A stretch of 64,000 nt of DNA. Source: Enterococcus florum (GTDB taxonomy: Bacteria; Bacillota; Bacilli; Lactobacillales; Enterococcaceae). The position numbers and the translations under genes are program-made. The notes under the pieces were generated by a model. It did not search any database. It was not told the origin of the DNA and saw only the letters and a program-made list of their open reading frames with translations. This document shows positions 62,810 to 64,000 of this stretch, one piece after another (position 1 is the stretch's first letter; each line of letters begins with the position of its first letter). Where the stretch lies: positions 62,001-126,000 of the forward strand of contig NZ_BJCC01000014.1 of NCBI RefSeq assembly GCF_004309355.1. The letters run 5' to 3'.

Positions 62810-64000
62810 GTTTCTTCCCCTTCCGATCGACTTGATAAATCATTTGTTTTTCGACCTTTTCTTTTATTAGATACTTTCTTTGTGTGATGATCTTAAATTG
62901 CTTATCGGATAACTTCCAAACTTTCCCCTTGATCTTCGGTACTTCATTTTCGCTGATCAGATGATAAATATCTCCTGGAATATTTTCAAATAAGATACGT
63001 CCCTCACTGTCACTCACCGTATTTTGCAATTCCCCATCGATATACACTGGATCTTTTCCACGACGCGTGGTCAACTGGAAAGGCACTCCTGCGACAGGTT
63101 GGCCGTTTTCCAATAAATAAAAGACCAGATCGAAATTTCTTTTTTTCGATTGATACAGCACCGTCTTTCGCCAAACAAAATAGAAAAAGCATCCTAAGAA
63201 GAAAATGCAACAAATGATCAGCAAGACAACACGCCAACGATGGTAACTTTGAGCCTTTTTGATCTCCTTCTCCGCAGCTTCCTTCGGATAAGCTGTCCGA
63301 TGACCGGTCACTAGTAAACGATGACTATTGATCCCATAAGGTGTACATGTCAACAGTGTAACTAAGTCCTTTCCTGGAATAATTTTTAAATCATCCAATT
63401 CATTAGGTTTCACCGTTTTGATTTTTTCTACTCTGTAAGCTAATTTTTCACCTTCAATATGTAAATAGAATGTATCCTTTTTCTTTAATTCTACTAAATC
63501 AGTAAACAGTTTTTTATCTGGTAGCCCCGTATGCCCTGTAACAACTGAGTGGGTATTTTTTCCACCGATTGGAAAAGAAGTCCCTTGCAGGATCGTAGCT
63601 CCCTTATCTAAAAGAATATCATTCGTTAAATCATAGATTGGAAGACTAACATTGATTTTAGGAATGAATATCGCTCCAACTGTATGTTCTTCATAATATT
63701 CCTTCTTAGGACTTTTCGTCCCTCTGAGAGCATGCTCAAATGGATCTTCAAAATCTCCCGCTCCTGGAATATTCGTCTTATTTTCCGCATTCTTTTTTCT
63801 TAATTCCTCAATACGAGCTTTTCGTTCTTTTTCACTTTGCTTAGCCATTTTTTGTTCTACCTGCGTTAAACGCTGCTGGTCGACATAGTTATTTACTGCG
63901 TCAACGACAAAGGGATACATAAAAATCAGGAAGCCAATAATAAACATCACGGCCATCAAAATTTTTAATCCTAAATTGACTTTATCTGTTCGAGTTGGTT
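62802..64000 (-). CDS. Class C sortase with C-terminal Cna-B-like domain (cut at window edge)
   Basis: Second pilus-type sortase. The frame is open to base 64000, with PTRTDKVNLGLKILM upstream of the first membrane helix, so the real start lies beyond the window; at least 399 codons are visible. Numbered from the Met codon in that helix: lid DPF 72-74, His143 in TGHTGLP, Cys205 in LLTCTPYG, Arg214, second membrane helix about 231-253, and a Cna-B-like tail 265-330 (FDLVFYLLENGQPVAGVPFQ, NTVSDSEGRILFENIPGDIY). About half the residues match the neighbouring sortase, so they are a tandem pair. Pilin genes should lie past the window edge. Confidence 0.88.
   Translation of the reverse strand, partial: PTRTDKVNLGLKILMAVMFIIGFLIFMYPFVVDAVNNYVDQQRLTQVEQKMAKQSEKERKARIEELRKKNAENKTNIPGAGDFEDPFEHALRGTKSPKKEYYEEHTVGAIFIPKINVSLPIYDLTNDILLDKGATILQGTSFPIGGKNTHSVVTGHTGLPDKKLFTDLVELKKKDTFYLHIEGEKLAYRVEKIKTVKPNELDDLKIIPGKDLVTLLTCTPYGINSHRLLVTGHRTAYPKEAAEKEIKKAQSYHRWRVVLLIICCIFFLGCFFYFVWRKTVLYQSKKRNFDLVFYLLENGQPVAGVPFQLTTRRGKDPVYIDGELQNTVSDSEGRILFENIPGDIYHLISENEVPKIKGKVWKLSDKQFKIITQRKYLIKEKVEKQMIYQVDRKGKKHG

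Noticed and set aside
1-64000. tRNA, rRNA, CRISPR, prophage or IS elements
   Set aside because: Scanned by eye for T-loop GGTTCGA patterns, regular spacer repeats, integrase or transposase motifs; none convincing. A covariance search was not possible.

Overview
The window is low-GC Gram-positive chromosome and looks like Enterococcus, or a very close relative in the Lactobacillales. The evidence is gene order and protein character: a streptococcal/enterococcal-type dcw cluster (mraZ-rsmH-ftsL-pbpX-mraY-murD-murG-divIB-ftsA-ftsZ), a RelQ/YjbH region, DUF3397/DUF4044 proteins beside mraZ, an EF-P with Lys32, and strong GGAGG ribosome-binding sites. It is almost all core genome. I see no tRNA or rRNA gene, CRISPR array, insertion sequence, phage gene or replication origin. 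Species cannot be fixed from the sequence alone.

Layout. 1-15.5 kb (minus strand): the start of ileS behind a T-box leader, then divIVA, ylmH, yggT, sepF, the PLP protein yggS, and the whole dcw cluster back to mraZ with its phased operator repeats. 15.5-25.5 kb: DUF3397 and DUF4044 small membrane proteins, recN-argR-tlyA-ispA-xseB-xseA-folD-nusB-yqhY, efp and an Xaa-Pro peptidase. 25.5-34 kb is the most accessory part. It holds two GlsB/YeaQ stress proteins, a coupled operon of an M20 hydrolase with a DUF3100 membrane protein and a second membrane protein, a possible degenerate LCP-like protein, an amino-acid permease, a decayed aquaporin pseudogene, ohr and an iron alcohol dehydrogenase. 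34-39 kb: a Bce-type ABC transporter divergent from a LytTR/GHKL two-component pair. 39-47.3 kb: ribosomal and transcription genes (rplL, rplJ with L10 leader, rplA, rplK, nusG, secE, rpmG), interrupted by serine dehydratase, a lactate-oxidase-like enzyme, a P-loop protein and a lipoprotein hydrolase.

47.3-55.9 kb: a probable c-di-AMP-binding CbpA, a GNAT acetyltransferase, queT under a preQ1 riboswitch, a lipid kinase, recD2, a histidine phosphatase, trmL behind a structured promoter-to-terminator RNA, rlmA and cutC. 55.9-61.6 kb: a Nudix protein, then the stress/NAD/magnesium operon relQ-nadK-rluD-mgtE, divergent from a CYTH protein and the Spx adaptor YjbH. 61.6 kb to the end: two tandem class C sortases, each with an extra Cna-B-like tail after its last membrane segment. 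They probably mark the edge of a pilus locus that continues outside the window.

The most interesting items are the structured RNA upstream of trmL (54088-54200), the tailed sortases, the M20/DUF3100 operon, the aquaporin pseudogene, the LCP-like protein, and several perfect palindromes sitting on promoters (16131-16146 and 25760-25789). Coordinates of short sites were counted by hand and may be off by a base or two. Family names come from recalled motifs, not database searches.
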